Of a DNA stretch of 64,000 nucleotides, positions 1-10,531 are shown piece after piece; position 1 is the stretch's first letter, and each line of letters opens with the position of its first letter. A model generated the notes under the pieces. It saw only the letters and a program-made list of their open reading frames with translations, was not told the DNA's origin and made no database searches. The stretch is from Plantago major (lineage: Eukaryota; Streptophyta; Magnoliopsida; Lamiales; Plantaginaceae), in contig CM048839.1 in the NCBI GenBank assembly GCA_026545765.1, positions 56,669,177 to 56,733,176 of the forward strand, written 5' to 3'. A program made the translations under genes and the position numbers.

Positions 1-638
1 AAGCTACAAGGCTTTGAGCCTAAGATCGTCAAGGGCCTTGCTGAGCCAAAAGCCACAGTGAGCTTTGGACTGAAGATATGCTTCTTACTGGAGAATCTTG
101 GCATTGAGCTCAGAGAGACGGCTGAAATAGCCAACAGTAACCTGCTTTACAAATATGAGTATATAAACATGATGAAAAAGGTTATTGCGTCCAAGAAAGG
201 TTCCAAGAAACGAAAGACTGAGAAAATATCTGAGGGTTCCGTTGCGACCAAAAAGCCTAGAACTTCAAGAAAGAAGTCTACCGGCAAATAGGAAGAGACT
301 CCCATTGTGGATGTCGACTCTCAAATATCTGTCCCCACTGCTGATGAACTCATAAATGCTGTTGAGTGCCTTGCTGATGAACTTATAAAAGTTGATAAAA
401 GCAGTGAGAGACTTCAAACACTCTCTGCAGAAGCAGCAGGGATTGTTGATAATTCAGTCCTGACGAGGACTTTGAAGATGAGAGAGAACAAATAATCCCC
501 AAGGTTGCTAAGAAAGCAACTAGTTCAAAGGTTGCTGAGAGAGCAACAAGTGTAGAGGTTGTTGAAGAAGCACCCACACCAAAGGTTGCTGAAGAAGCAA
601 CTGTGTCCAAGGTCACTCGACAAAACACACTACTAGAG
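1..638 (+). mobile_element. Copia copy A, piece 1: accessory-gene fragment
   Basis: This stretch is about as similar to 33646-34400 of element B as sister copies usually are, and covers the part of the accessory gene with the motif LLYKYEY, a lysine-rich nuclear-localisation-like block (KKRKTE ... KKPRTSRKKS) and the start of an acidic, repeat-rich linker. The piece begins outside the window and stops where element F is inserted. The sequence resumes at 10532 with no loss relative to B, so both pieces are one ancient copy. It is a broken fossil with several breaks. Function of the protein is unknown; see the B accessory gene for the fullest description. Confidence 0.85.
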
Positions 639-1980
639 TGATGAGACGATAATTTAGAGTCTCATTGGGTCCTTTTTAGCGGTCTTTGTTAGTCTTTGTT
701 TATGGTTTTATAGTGTCTTTGTGCGTTTTTATGCTTTGGTGCTTTGTTTGTATTTTGTAGGATTTTTGTGTCCTGAAGGTGAAAATCGGAGTGAAAACAT
801 TGGTTCTAGATCTTTGAATGTAGAGTAACTGGGCGAAAATAGAAGTGACTTCGGACGAAGAATTGAGAGCCGTTTTAGCGAAGCTTGCAAAAGTGAAGTT
901 TTACGGAGCAGTCTAGCCATTTTGGCCATGACTCTCTCATATGATGTTCGATTGACCTGACCTCGGTGGCCACGGAAAGATAATTCAAAGGCAATGGAAA
1001 AAGTTACGGAGGTTTTAAGCTTGCCGCGGCGAATGGATATTTTCGCCGCGGCGAGATTTTACGAGGCAAAAAGAGGAGCTACACGGGGTTTCTCGCCGCG
1101 GCGAGATTCGGCGAGAAGGTCCAGATTCAGCATATTTTTTCCTTTTTTGGTCAGGATTAGGTCATCTTTTGCCATAACTTCTTATACTCGATTTTTTCAT
1201 ATAAAAAGCTCCTAGAACTAGGTTTTGACATGGATTGATTGATCTTTGGAGCTTGGTTTTCATCTTGTACGAATCATTGGGATCGAATTCTTGGTAATTT
1301 ATTGATAACTCTCTACTGCTTCTATACAATTATTTGTTTTCTTCTGTTTATCGAATCATATGATCTTGCATGCGATTATCACCATGGTTATGCCTTGCAT
1401 ATTCAATACCATGCATTCTTTCACCCTTGATTCAATCATGAGTAGCTAAACCGCTCTGAATGCGGTAGTTATGTGATAGTTATGCATATTCGTTTCCTGG
1501 GTTCGTATTCGTTCATATAGGTTAGTCTAGTTTGAGATTTTCGTAAAACCTTCAATCCAATACGCTAGTTTGAAATCTTCTAAATTTTTTTGGTTAAGAA
1601 TCGTGGGTCTGACAAACCTGGCGATTTCTCTAGTTTAAAATCATCGAAAAACTGCTTGGTTAAATTGGATTGATTGCTTTTCCATACACCGACCGTGTGA
1701 CAAATATGAACGTTACCTTGGATTTGCATCAGCATAACTGGATCATCACTACCGTGTTCGATTTCTATCAATTGACAAAACAGTTTATTTGCTTTCTGTT
1801 AAATTTGTGTTTTAGAAGTAAAATTATTCAAAACTTCTTGTTACATCACAAACAAACGTTCTTCTCTATTTCGTTGTGGTCGCTCAATTAATTCCTTAGC
1901 GAACGAATCTGTGGTTTAGCTTTGTCTGTCTATAACAACTGCTTACTACTTGGTTTTCTAAGTAATAATTTGAGCATATT
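639..1980 (+). repeat. 5' LTR of element F
   Basis: Starts TGATGAGACG at 639 and ends just before the primer site at 1981. It aligns end to end with 9119-10531. A TATAAAAA motif lies at 1200-1207. A cluster of 12-bp palindromes of the form TCGCCGCGGCGA lies around 1020-1115. The right LTR has one more palindrome unit and an extra block of about 40 bp near 9478-9520. Confidence 0.9.
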
Positions 1981-1998
1981 TGGCGCCACTGCAGGGGA
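1981..1998 (+). other. Primer binding site of element F
   Basis: TGGCGCCACTGCAGGGGA follows the LTR directly. It resembles the TGGCGCCGTTGCCGGGGA site, complementary to tRNA-Asp, that is typical of Athila and Tat elements. Confidence 0.8.
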
Positions 1999-2230
1999 AT
2001 TAATTCCTACTGTAGAGTTTAGAGTTTAATTTTTTGTTTGTTTCCCAACATACGGTTTAGTGCACCAACAGAAACTAAGATCTTTTTCAAGTTTTCGAGT
2101 TGTGTAGCTTTAACAACAGGTTTATCATAAGGAATTTCCGATGGCTCAGCTGACATATGGGGCTTACATGTAGCCTGGCGAGATTAAGGCTGGAAAGTCA
2201 GCAATTGTACTATCTAATGATGCCAGGAAC

Positions 2231-2854
2231 ATGGAGATCAAGTATCATCACTTCCATGACTTGCCTAAGTACTATGGAATGGCCAATGAGGATGTCATTC
2301 GGTTTCTGAAGGTGTTTGAGGGGTTGATTGCTAGAATTCCACTAACAGTAGGTGGAATTACTGTTACCGATGATGAAATCAGGAAGAAGGTCTTCCCCAT
2401 TTGCATGCAGGACAAGGCTAAGAGCTGGCCTCTGAACCAGCTGGAGGGATCTTTTCGTACTTGGGATGCTTTGTATAAAGCTTTCATGAACAAGTTTTAT
2501 CTTGTTGAAAAGACTAGGCAACTCCGTCTCCAGATTGAGAAGTTTATGCAGATGAGTAATGAGAGCTTCTGTGAAGCAAGGGAACGGTTTTTGAATCTGC
2601 TCTCTCAGTGCCCCCACCACAGGATGTTTGAGATGGATTTGTGCATCAGATTTTATGAAGGCCTGGATTGGGAGTGTCAAAACATGATTGAGATGACTTG
2701 CAAGAATTCTTTTCTGGAAGCGTCTGCTGATGAATTAAATGGTGTTTTTGAGAGACTGGCAGCAGTATCTCAGCTTAAGGGTGCGAGAAATACGGCTAGG
2801 GGAACGATAGCCAGAGCAGTTGAAGAAACTCCAGGGCCGTGTACTACTGAGTAG
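2231..2854 (+). CDS. Gag of element F (Athila-type retrotransposon gag domain)
   Basis: The product would form the particle shell of the retrotransposon. The segment carries the classic plant retrotrans_gag signature: an acidic-start helical region, DKAKSWPLNQL, FRTWDALYKAFMNKFY, then ESFCEARERFLNLLSQCPHH. These are spaced as in Athila Gag, at roughly residues 55-150 of this 207-residue segment. The natural start probably lies upstream, near the MAQLTYG-like stretch at about 2140. A coiled-coil-rich linker and protease follow. This is the only structural gene of the element. Identity as Athila-type Gag is strong; assignment to a named family within Athila is not attempted. Confidence 0.85.
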   Translation: MEIKYHHFHDLPKYYGMANEDVIRFLKVFEGLIARIPLTVGGITVTDDEIRKKVFPICMQDKAKSWPLNQLEGSFRTWDALYKAFMNKFYLVEKTRQLRLQIEKFMQMSNESFCEARERFLNLLSQCPHHRMFEMDLCIRFYEGLDWECQNMIEMTCKNSFLEASADELNGVFERLAAVSQLKGARNTARGTIARAVEETPGPCTTE

Positions 2855-2875
2855 GGCAAAGAAATCAGGGACTAC

Positions 2876-3890
2876 ATGGAGCGATCTGAGAGGTTCTGGG
2901 TCGAGGCACAGAAGATTCAGAGCAGGAATGATCAGCAGTTCGACAACATTGAGCAGTCACAGAAACAGTTGGAGAAGACCTTGGGGGATCTAGTTAGTCA
3001 GCACCCGGGGACTGTAGAATCAAACAGAGTTCTTGCTATTGAGGTGACGTTTATTGAACCCGAAAAGGTGAAGTCCGTTCTCGCTACCTGCACTTGCAAG
3101 ATCGATAATACGATGGCCTAGGTTGAGGCACCAAAAGTAGTTGAGGTAGTACCTACACTAGCACATGAGAAGCCGGTAGAAGAGAAAGTTGAGGAAAAGG
3201 AGATGGAAGTGGTCACACCTGGTTCTGCGGTTCTAGTAGAGAAGGCGAATGCGGAACTAACTCACCTTAAGGTGGATTCCACTACTCCTGTGATCCAAAA
3301 GGCGGAAAAGAGCATCAGCGATATGGATAGCTTTGACTTGGTTATCCGGATTGGTAACTCGTCTGAGGTAACTGGTATTTTTGACACGGGAGCTGCCTGT
3401 AATTTGATGACTTTTTGCTACTTATGAGAAACTGAACTTGAAGGGATTGGAGCCCCAAAAATACTTCGTTCTACTGGCCAATGGGACAAGGAGTAGGTGC
3501 ATGGGTGTAGTCAAAGATGTTCCGGTAGAACTGGATGGTGATGTGTTTATGGCAGATTTTGTGGTTGTGGAGTCGACTCGGGTCAAGGGAAAAGACATGG
3601 AGAAGGATATGTTGCTTCTGGGGCGCCCCTTCATCAAGTCTACTCGCATGATCGTCAATCTTCACGCTCGTACCTGCACTATTGAGGTACATGGCAAGCA
3701 ACGCAAATTGCAAGCCACTACTATACCATATTCTGTTGCGCAGGTTGAAACGAAGACATACATGGGAGCACACACCGGACCACTCTGTACGCATACTTAT
3801 CTACAGGAAAGAAAAGGAGCTGCTAAAAGCCGGAACGACCAAGAACTTCCAGAGTACCCGTTAACCAACACGGAAGAGTCTTGTACATGA
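2876..3890 (+). CDS. Gag C-terminal linker and retropepsin-like protease region of element F
   Basis: The first part is a Gln/Glu-rich helical linker (around 2876-3120). The second contains an aspartic protease core: FDTGAACNLM near 3380 is the active-site loop in its DTGA form, and LLLGRPFIKSTRMIVN near 3613-3660 is the conserved downstream protease strand pair with the LGRPF motif typical of Athila and Tat. The protease would cut Gag during particle maturation. The region is a fossil with a few breaks. No zinc knuckle was seen between Gag and the protease. No RT domain follows. Confidence 0.75.
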
Positions 3891-4591
3891 CTTTAAAGGT
3901 ACACATGCAGGCAAGTAACTTTCGATCACATTTTCTTTTCTTTTCATTATTAGCTTGAGGACATGCTTGAGTTCAGGTTTGGGGAAGGGAATGTGCTCTT
4001 TAGTTTCTTATCTATGCTTCTTAGTAGAGCGTCTGGAGTCTTTCGTCTTTATTTTTTATGCATGTGTCGACTTCTCCCTCGTGTTTCTAGAGTCCTTCGT
4101 GAGTTGTTCTCCCAAGTCGAACGTCTATTATGGATGATAAATTTGATTGCTGCTTATGTCTTGCATGATATTTAACTGAAAGTGGCGTAGTGGATTTCAA
4201 ATCCTATAAGTCTGTTTTTCTTGTAAATAGCAAGTCTGTGTAGCTCTTTGGTCCAAAAACTGCTGAGAAACCTTTAGCCGATGAAAAATATTGTACCAGC
4301 ATCTGTGTGATCTTTTCGGGAAGTGCAAACTCCCTTGTTTGCGCCTCATCATGCTCATGTGTACTCTGTATAAGTTAAGTATGACGAACGGCATGCTCTT
4401 TATGATCTGTTTTATCAAATCCAGTGCATTACAAAGAACCGGTTTGGGGAGAATGACTCTGCGGTACTGATGTGCTTATTCTATATTTGTAATCTATATT
4501 GCTCTCCCTGAATTATTGATTCGTCTCGGAGTGTATCTGTGGTGCTCGTCACCACCGTTAGTCATGTTAGTCGTGTTTCAAATACTACCTA
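3891..4591 (+). other. Non-coding interior of element F, left part
   Basis: No domain is recognisable. Around 3950-3995 there is a GAGGACATGC ... GTTTGGGGAAG stretch that resembles the element's own polypurine region near 9085-9118 (GAGGACGAGC ... GTTTGGGGAG), so the interior may hold a second polypurine-like signal or an internal duplication. The stretch ends at the insertion of element G. Confidence 0.6.
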
Positions 4592-6412
4592 TGTCACGCC
4601 CCAAAACCAAAATACTTTGGCGTGATCGGCCGTCTATCGTGACATGGGCTCACGCCAAGACGAAGCCTCAATTTACTTATAAAAAAAAACAGTTTGAAAT
4701 AGTGGTAGAGCAGTAAAAGGAAATAAATCAGATACTTTAATATTCGAACAGAACAATAACAATTGTCTCAAAAGTCGGACCACTCGTACAGAGTCAAAAC
4801 AAACTACAGAGTCAACGTCTAAACAAAAAGGAAATCCTAAGAAATGACAGAACTCAAACTTCCGAGCAACCACGCTGAACTCGTCAAACACTAAAGATCA
4901 TCTGGAAAGAAAATGTGTAAGGGTGAATTTCCTGGCACTTTTACCGGATCAAGCAGAGTAGTAAATCATACATATATATACACACAATATCAGTCACATA
5001 GCCAGAAAACAGTTTATGGAGTCATTATACAGAACAGTCGAAATAGATATTTAAGCTCAACAGAGTCACACTATGGCCAGTATAAGTCCGGTGGCACAGA
5101 GGTCGGCACAGAACAGAACATAACAGAAAGTTCCCCGCTAAAGGAACACAGACAGAAAGCCAGACGTAATCACCGTCAAAGACGGGCCCAGAATTCATAG
5201 GTAAAACTGTGAGCTCAAAACATATTTTATCTCCATGTATCAGAAACATAATTTTACACACATCACATGCATAACAAAAACATTATTTTGGGAATTCACA
5301 TACTTGATCCTCTTTGAATAGAATATTATATCAAGTCCCATAACATGATATAATAATCATAAGTTATTTGTCAATCGCAAAAATATACATATACATTTTA
5401 TATACGGAAAATAGGAGCAAAAGTGTCAGAAAATCCCCCTTATCTGAAGGTCGACTCGAAACCAAGCTTAACCTAGCTAGACCATCAAACGCTCCTCTAA
5501 CTTGCACCTCGAACTCTCGAGAATAACCACTACAATGTAAGAACCCAAAATACATAAATTGATATACATATACTTATATTTTTGGTGACTGAATCATAAA
5601 ATACTTACATAAGAGGGCTAGAATGATAGAAATCAAAGTACAGAGATGGACTTAGAAGAAGGTTAATGAATGGGGACCAAAAAGTGTAAATTACACAATC
5701 TCAATAAATTGAGGGTAAGAGAACAGGGTACGTACTGTAGGTATACAAAGTATATAGTAGCTAACTTCGACAAGCTAGTGTGCCTTCGTTTCTCATCGGT
5801 TTTCGGTGAAACAAGTCTCTGCGGGTTCGTTACGAGATGAACAATATGTTACAGAAACCGCGGTAAAGTTTCGGTAAGAAAATAGGGTGAAGGAAAGTCC
5901 AGAAGCTTACTGAGGGTTGATTACGCAACCTGGGACAAGAACCAGAGACTTTAATAGATCGAGACTTACACGAACATGATCTATAACTCGCAGGGATCTC
6001 AACGAAATGAACTGTGTCAAGATTGAAAGTTGTTTAATAGGTTTTCGGTAGCGATACGGTCAGAAATATATATATGTATGGGCTATAGCTTGGTGAGAGA
6101 CATATATATGCGGTGGTCACGATGATTTGTTGAGAACAATCATGGGAAGGTGATGATGAGAAGGTGATGATGATGGTTGAAGATGGTTGTGATAACAAAG
6201 TAGTAGGCTGCACAATAACTTGCAGCAGGCAGAGTAGAAAGAAGGAAAGAAAGCGACGGTTGAACTGAGGGTTACATAATTTACATAGTAATATATGGGC
6301 TCGGGACTAATAATATGAAAATCAGTTTAGCAAATATTATCGTTCCCGGTCCACTATAAAAATAAAATAAAATCATAAAATAGAATTAAAATAAAAAGTA
6401 CGGGTTCTTACA
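4592..6412 (-). repeat. 3' LTR of element G
   Basis: On the + strand it runs from TGTCACGCC to GGTTCTTACA. It matches 6656-8477 over its full length with scattered substitutions and a few small indels. The 72-residue open frame inside it is repeated in the other LTR and has no recognisable domain. Confidence 0.92.
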
Positions 6413-6655
6413 TTCCTCCCTCCTTAAAAGAAGTTTCCTCCTGGAAACTTAACTCCCCTACAGACACTAACTGACCAAGCTAAAACCTCCAAACCCTTCA
6501 CAGACCACTAGACAAATTAACACCAACCCAAATGACTCTACACTCGACCAGAAGAAAACCTAAAGGCTCACTAGAAACAAAACTTAACTCCACAAGAGAC
6601 TTAACCTGGCACCTAGTCACCCGACAAACCGAAACCTAGGCTCTGATACCACTTT
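6413..6655 (-). other. Interior of element G with primer site and polypurine tract
   Basis: The 243-bp interior has the tRNA-iMet primer site on the minus strand at 6651-6640, five bases inside the LTR, and a purine tract (minus strand, about 6430-6413) rich in GGAGG beside the other LTR. Nothing else is recognisable between them. Confidence 0.85.
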
Positions 6656-8477
6656 TGTCACGCCCCAAAACCAAAATACTTTGGCCCGACCGGCCGTCAA
6701 TCGTGAGATGGGCTCACACCAAGACGAAGCCTCAATTTACTTTAAAAAAAAAAAAACAGTTTGAAATAGTGGTAGAGTAGTAAAAGGAAATAAATCAGAT
6801 ACTTTAATATCCGAACAGAACAATAACAATTGTCTCAAAAGTCGGACCACTCGTACAGAGTCAAAACAAACTACAGAGTCAACGTCTAAACAAAAAGGAA
6901 ATCCTAAGAAATGACAGAACTCAAACTTCCGAGCAACCACGCTGAACTCGTCCAACACTAAAGATCATCTGGAAAAAAAATGTGTAAGGGTGAATCTCCT
7001 GGCACTTTTACCGGATCAAGCAGAGTAGTAAATCATACATATATATACACACAATATCAGTCACATAGCTAGAAAACCGTTTATGTAGTCATTATACAGA
7101 ATAGTCGAAATAGATATTTAAGCTCAACAGAGTCACACTATGGCCACTAGTATAAGTCCGGTGGCACAGAGGTCGCATGTAATGTAACATAACGAAAGTT
7201 CCCTAAAGGAACATGCATGTAAAGCCAGACGTAATCACCGTCAAAGACGGGCCCAGAATTCATAGGTAAAACTGTGAGCTCAAAACATATTTTATCTCCA
7301 TGTATCAGAACATAATTTTACACACATCACATGCATCACAAAAACATTATTTTGGGAATTCACATACTTGATCCTCTTTGAATAGAATATTATATCAAGT
7401 CCCATAACATGATATAATAATCATAAGTTATTTGTCAATCACAAAAATATACATATACATTTTATATACGGAAAATAGGAGCAAAAGTGTCAGAAAATCC
7501 CCCTTACCTGAAGGTCGGCTCGAAACCAAGCTTTAACCTAGCTAGACCATCAAACGCTGCTCTAACTTGCACCTCGAACTCTCGAAAATAACCACTACAA
7601 TGTAAGAACCCAAAATACATAAATTGATATACATATACTTATATTTTTGGGGACTGAATCATAAAATACTTACATAAGAGGGCTAGAATGATAGAAATCA
7701 AAGTACAGAGATGGACTTAGAAGAAGGTTAATGAATGGGAACCGAAAAGTGTAAATTACACAATCTCAATAAATTGAGGGTAAGAGAACAGGGTACGTAC
7801 TGTAGGTATATAAAGTATATAGTAGCTAACTTCGACAAGCTAGTGTGCCTTCGTTTCTCATCGGTTTTCGGTGAAACAAGTCTCTGCGGGTTCGTTACGA
7901 GATGAACAACATGTTACAGAAACCGCAGTAAAGTTTCGGTAAGAAAATAGGGTGAAGGAAAGTCCAGAAGCTTACTGAGGGTTGATTACGCAACCTGGGA
8001 CAAGAACTAGAGACTTTAACAGATCGAGACTTACACGAACATGATCTATAACTCGCAGGGATCTCAACGAAACGAACTGTGTCAAGATTGAAAGTTGTTT
8101 AATAGGTTTTCGGTAGCGATACGGTCAGAAATATATATATGTATGGGCTATGGGTTGGTGAGAGACATATATATGCGGTAGTCACGAAGATTTGTTGAGA
8201 ACAATCATGGCAAGGTGATGATGAGAAGGTGATGATGATGGTTGAAGATGGTTGTGATAACAAAGTAGTAGGCTGCACAAGAACTTGTAGCGGGCAGAGT
8301 AGAAAGAAGGAAAGAAAGGGACGGTTGAACTGAGGGTTACATAATTTACATAGGAATATATGGGCTCGGGACTAATAATATGAAAATCAGTTTAGCAAAT
8401 ATTATCGTTCCCGGTCCACTATAAAAATAAAATAAAATTATAAAATTGAATTAAAATAAAAAGTACGGGTTCTTACA
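6656..8477 (-). repeat. 5' LTR of element G
   Basis: Full-length partner of 4592-6412. On the minus strand this is the upstream LTR, since the primer site lies next to its inner edge at 6656. The outer edge at 8477 is followed by the accta target duplication. Confidence 0.92.
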
Positions 8478-8482
8478 ACCTA

Positions 8483-9118
8483 TATACCGGCGTGGTCCTA
8501 AAAATCCATATGTCTGTGAGGGTTGATGGCACGTATACCAAACTGACACGCACAAAAGAGCGGACTTTCGGTAAAACAGACACTATCAAAAAAGTGAGAC
8601 TAAAAGAGCCCTTGAGGCCATTTGATTAGCATACATTTATTTTATGCAAAAATGTGGTACTATGGGAAGATTGGTTGCATGTTTCTGGCAAGTTGCTGCA
8701 CGCGAAGAAAAAGTCCCTTCCGACTTAACTAACTGAGTATATTGCATGAGTTATTTGAGGCACTTTTGTGACGAAAGTCACCTTCCTTTCTATTCATATT
8801 TCTTGAGCGATTAACCCACTGGACACTTCCAGAGTGTGAGAGAGAGTTGCATAGGATCGTCATGTGAGAAATTAGCAAGTTAGACTTAAGTGCTATTTAC
8901 ATGAGAAACCTTCTTGTTTGATTTTCTGTGCACTATTCTGCCAAGGTTAATTGAGTGCAAAACCTTTGCATCTTGTGAATTTAATGTTTACAATGGTAGA
9001 TTCGGTCACTTGGAGTTCAACTCTGTTATGTGCTTCTTGTTTGTTTCTGTTTCGAGTCTAGTTCTTGTTTAGGTTGTTTGTTTGCTCGAGGACGAGCAAA
9101 GGTTCGGTTTGGGGAGTT
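8483..9118 (+). other. Non-coding interior of element F, right part, with polypurine tract
   Basis: No coding domain is seen. The stretch ends in GGTTCGGTTTGGGGAGTT at 9101-9118, directly before the TG of the right LTR, which is the expected polypurine tract. CTCGAGGACGAGCAAAGG just before it is a motif I associate with Athila-like 3' ends. Confidence 0.75.
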
Positions 9119-10531
9119 TGATAAGACGATAATTTAGAGTCTCATTGGGTCCTTTTTAGCGGTCTTTGTTAGTCTTTGTTTATGATTTTATAGTGTCTTT
9201 GTGCGTTTTTATGCTTTGGTGCTTTGTTTGTGTTTTGTAGGATTTTTGTGTCCCGAAGGTGAAAATCGGAGTGAAAATATAGGTTCTAGATCATTGAATG
9301 TAGAGTAACTGGGCAAAAACGGAAGTGAATTCGGAGTTCGGACGAAGAATTGAGAGCCGTTTTAGCGAAGCTTGCAAAAAGTGCAGTTTTAAGGAGCAGT
9401 CTAGCCATTTTGGCCATAACTATCTCATATGATATCCGATTGACCTGAGCTCGGTGGCCACGGAAAGATAATTCAAAGGGCTAAAATTTTCGTATTGGAA
9501 GATTGGAAGATTCTGTCTGTCGTAAAAGTTACGGAGGTTTTAATCTCGCCGCGGCGAATGGATATTTTCGCCGCGGTGAGATTTTACGAGGCAGAAAGAG
9601 TAGCTAAACGGGGTTTCTCGCCACGGCGAGCTATTTTCCTCGCCGCGGCGAGATTCGGCGAGAAGGCCCAGATTCAGCATATTTTTTCCTTTTTAGGTCA
9701 GTATTAGGTCATCTTTTGCCATAACTTTTCTTATACTCAATTTTTTCATAGAAAAAGCTCCTAGAACTGGGTTTTGACATGGATTGATTGATCTTTGGAG
9801 CTTGGTTTTCATCTAGTACGAATCATTGGGATCGAATTCTTGGTAATTTATTGATAACTCTCTACTGCTTCTATACAACTCTTTGTTTTCTTCTGTTTAT
9901 CGAATTGTATGATCTTGCATGTGATTATCCCCATGTTTATGCCTTGCGTATTCAATACAATGCATTCTTTCATCCTTGATTCAATCATGAGTAGCTAAAC
10001 CGCTCTGAATGCGGTAGTTATTTGATAGTTATGCGTATTCGTTTCCTGGGTTCGTATTCGTTCATATAGGTTAGTCTAGTTTGAGATTTTCGTAAAACCT
10101 TCAATCCAATACGCTAGTTTGAAATCTTCTAAATTGTTTTGGTGAAGAATCGTGGGTCTGACAAACCTAACGATTTCTCTAGTTTAAAATCTTCGAAAAA
10201 CAGCTTGGTTAAATTGGATTGATTGCTTTTCTGTACACCAACCGTGTGACAAATATGAACGATACATTGGATTTGAATTAGCATAACTGGATCATTACTA
10301 CCGTGTTCGCTTTCTATCAATTGACAAAACAGTTTATTTGCTTTCCGTTAAATTTGTGTTTTAGAAGTAAAAGTATTCAAAACCTTCTTGTTACGTCACA
10401 AACTAACGTTCTGCTCTATTTCGTTGTGGTAGCTTAATTAATTCGTTAGCGAACGACTCTGTGGTTTAGCTTTGTCTGTCTATAACAACTTCTTACTACT
10501 TGGTTTTCTAAGTAATAATTTGAGCATATCA
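9119..10531 (+). repeat. 3' LTR of element F
   Basis: Begins TGATAAGACGATAATTTAG and ends near CATATCA, followed by the target duplication cagag. It is about 70 bp longer than the left LTR, from one extra GCCGCGGC palindrome unit near 9620-9650 and an extra block near 9478-9520. Confidence 0.9.

Larger units (their letters stand above)
4592..8477 (-). mobile_element. Element G: LTR retrotransposon with 1.8-kb LTRs and a 243-bp interior
   Basis: LTRs at 4592-6412 and 6656-8477 are nearly identical, and a perfect 5-bp duplication, accta, lies at 4587-4591 and 8478-8482. Read on the minus strand, the interior begins with a TGGTATCAGAGC primer site (tRNA-iMet) and ends with a purine-rich tract next to the second LTR. 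There is no room for any gene. The LTR termini (TGTAAGAACCCG ... GGGGCGTGACA) look like those of some chromovirus LTRs, which is only a hint. It is structurally whole for a non-autonomous element and is young: the LTRs differ at only a few percent of sites by eye. It lies inside element F. Confidence 0.92.
639..10531 (+). mobile_element. Element F: Athila-type Gag-only LTR retrotransposon
   Basis: Two LTRs of about 1.35 and 1.41 kb begin TGATRAGACGATAATTTAG and flank a primer site resembling the tRNA-Asp site used by Athila and Tat elements. The flanking 5-bp duplications are tagag (634-638) and cagag (10532-10536); the sister sequence at 34396 has cagag, confirming the insertion point inside copy A. 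The interior codes for a Gag of the Athila type and a retropepsin-like segment; I find no reverse transcriptase or integrase anywhere in it. Without nested element G it is about 6 kb, which fits the non-autonomous TR-GAG class. The coding part shows a few breaks. Its LTRs differ by substitutions and two short indel blocks, so it is not among the youngest insertions. Confidence 0.9.

Noticed and set aside
4673-4891. A conserved small gene, repeated at 6737-6958.
   Set aside because: Both readings lie in the two LTRs of element G and are similar only because LTRs are duplicates.
4592-8477. Tandem duplication of about 2 kb of genomic DNA.
   Set aside because: The repeats have TG/CA ends, a primer site and polypurine tract between them, and a perfect accta duplication outside, so they are LTRs of one element.
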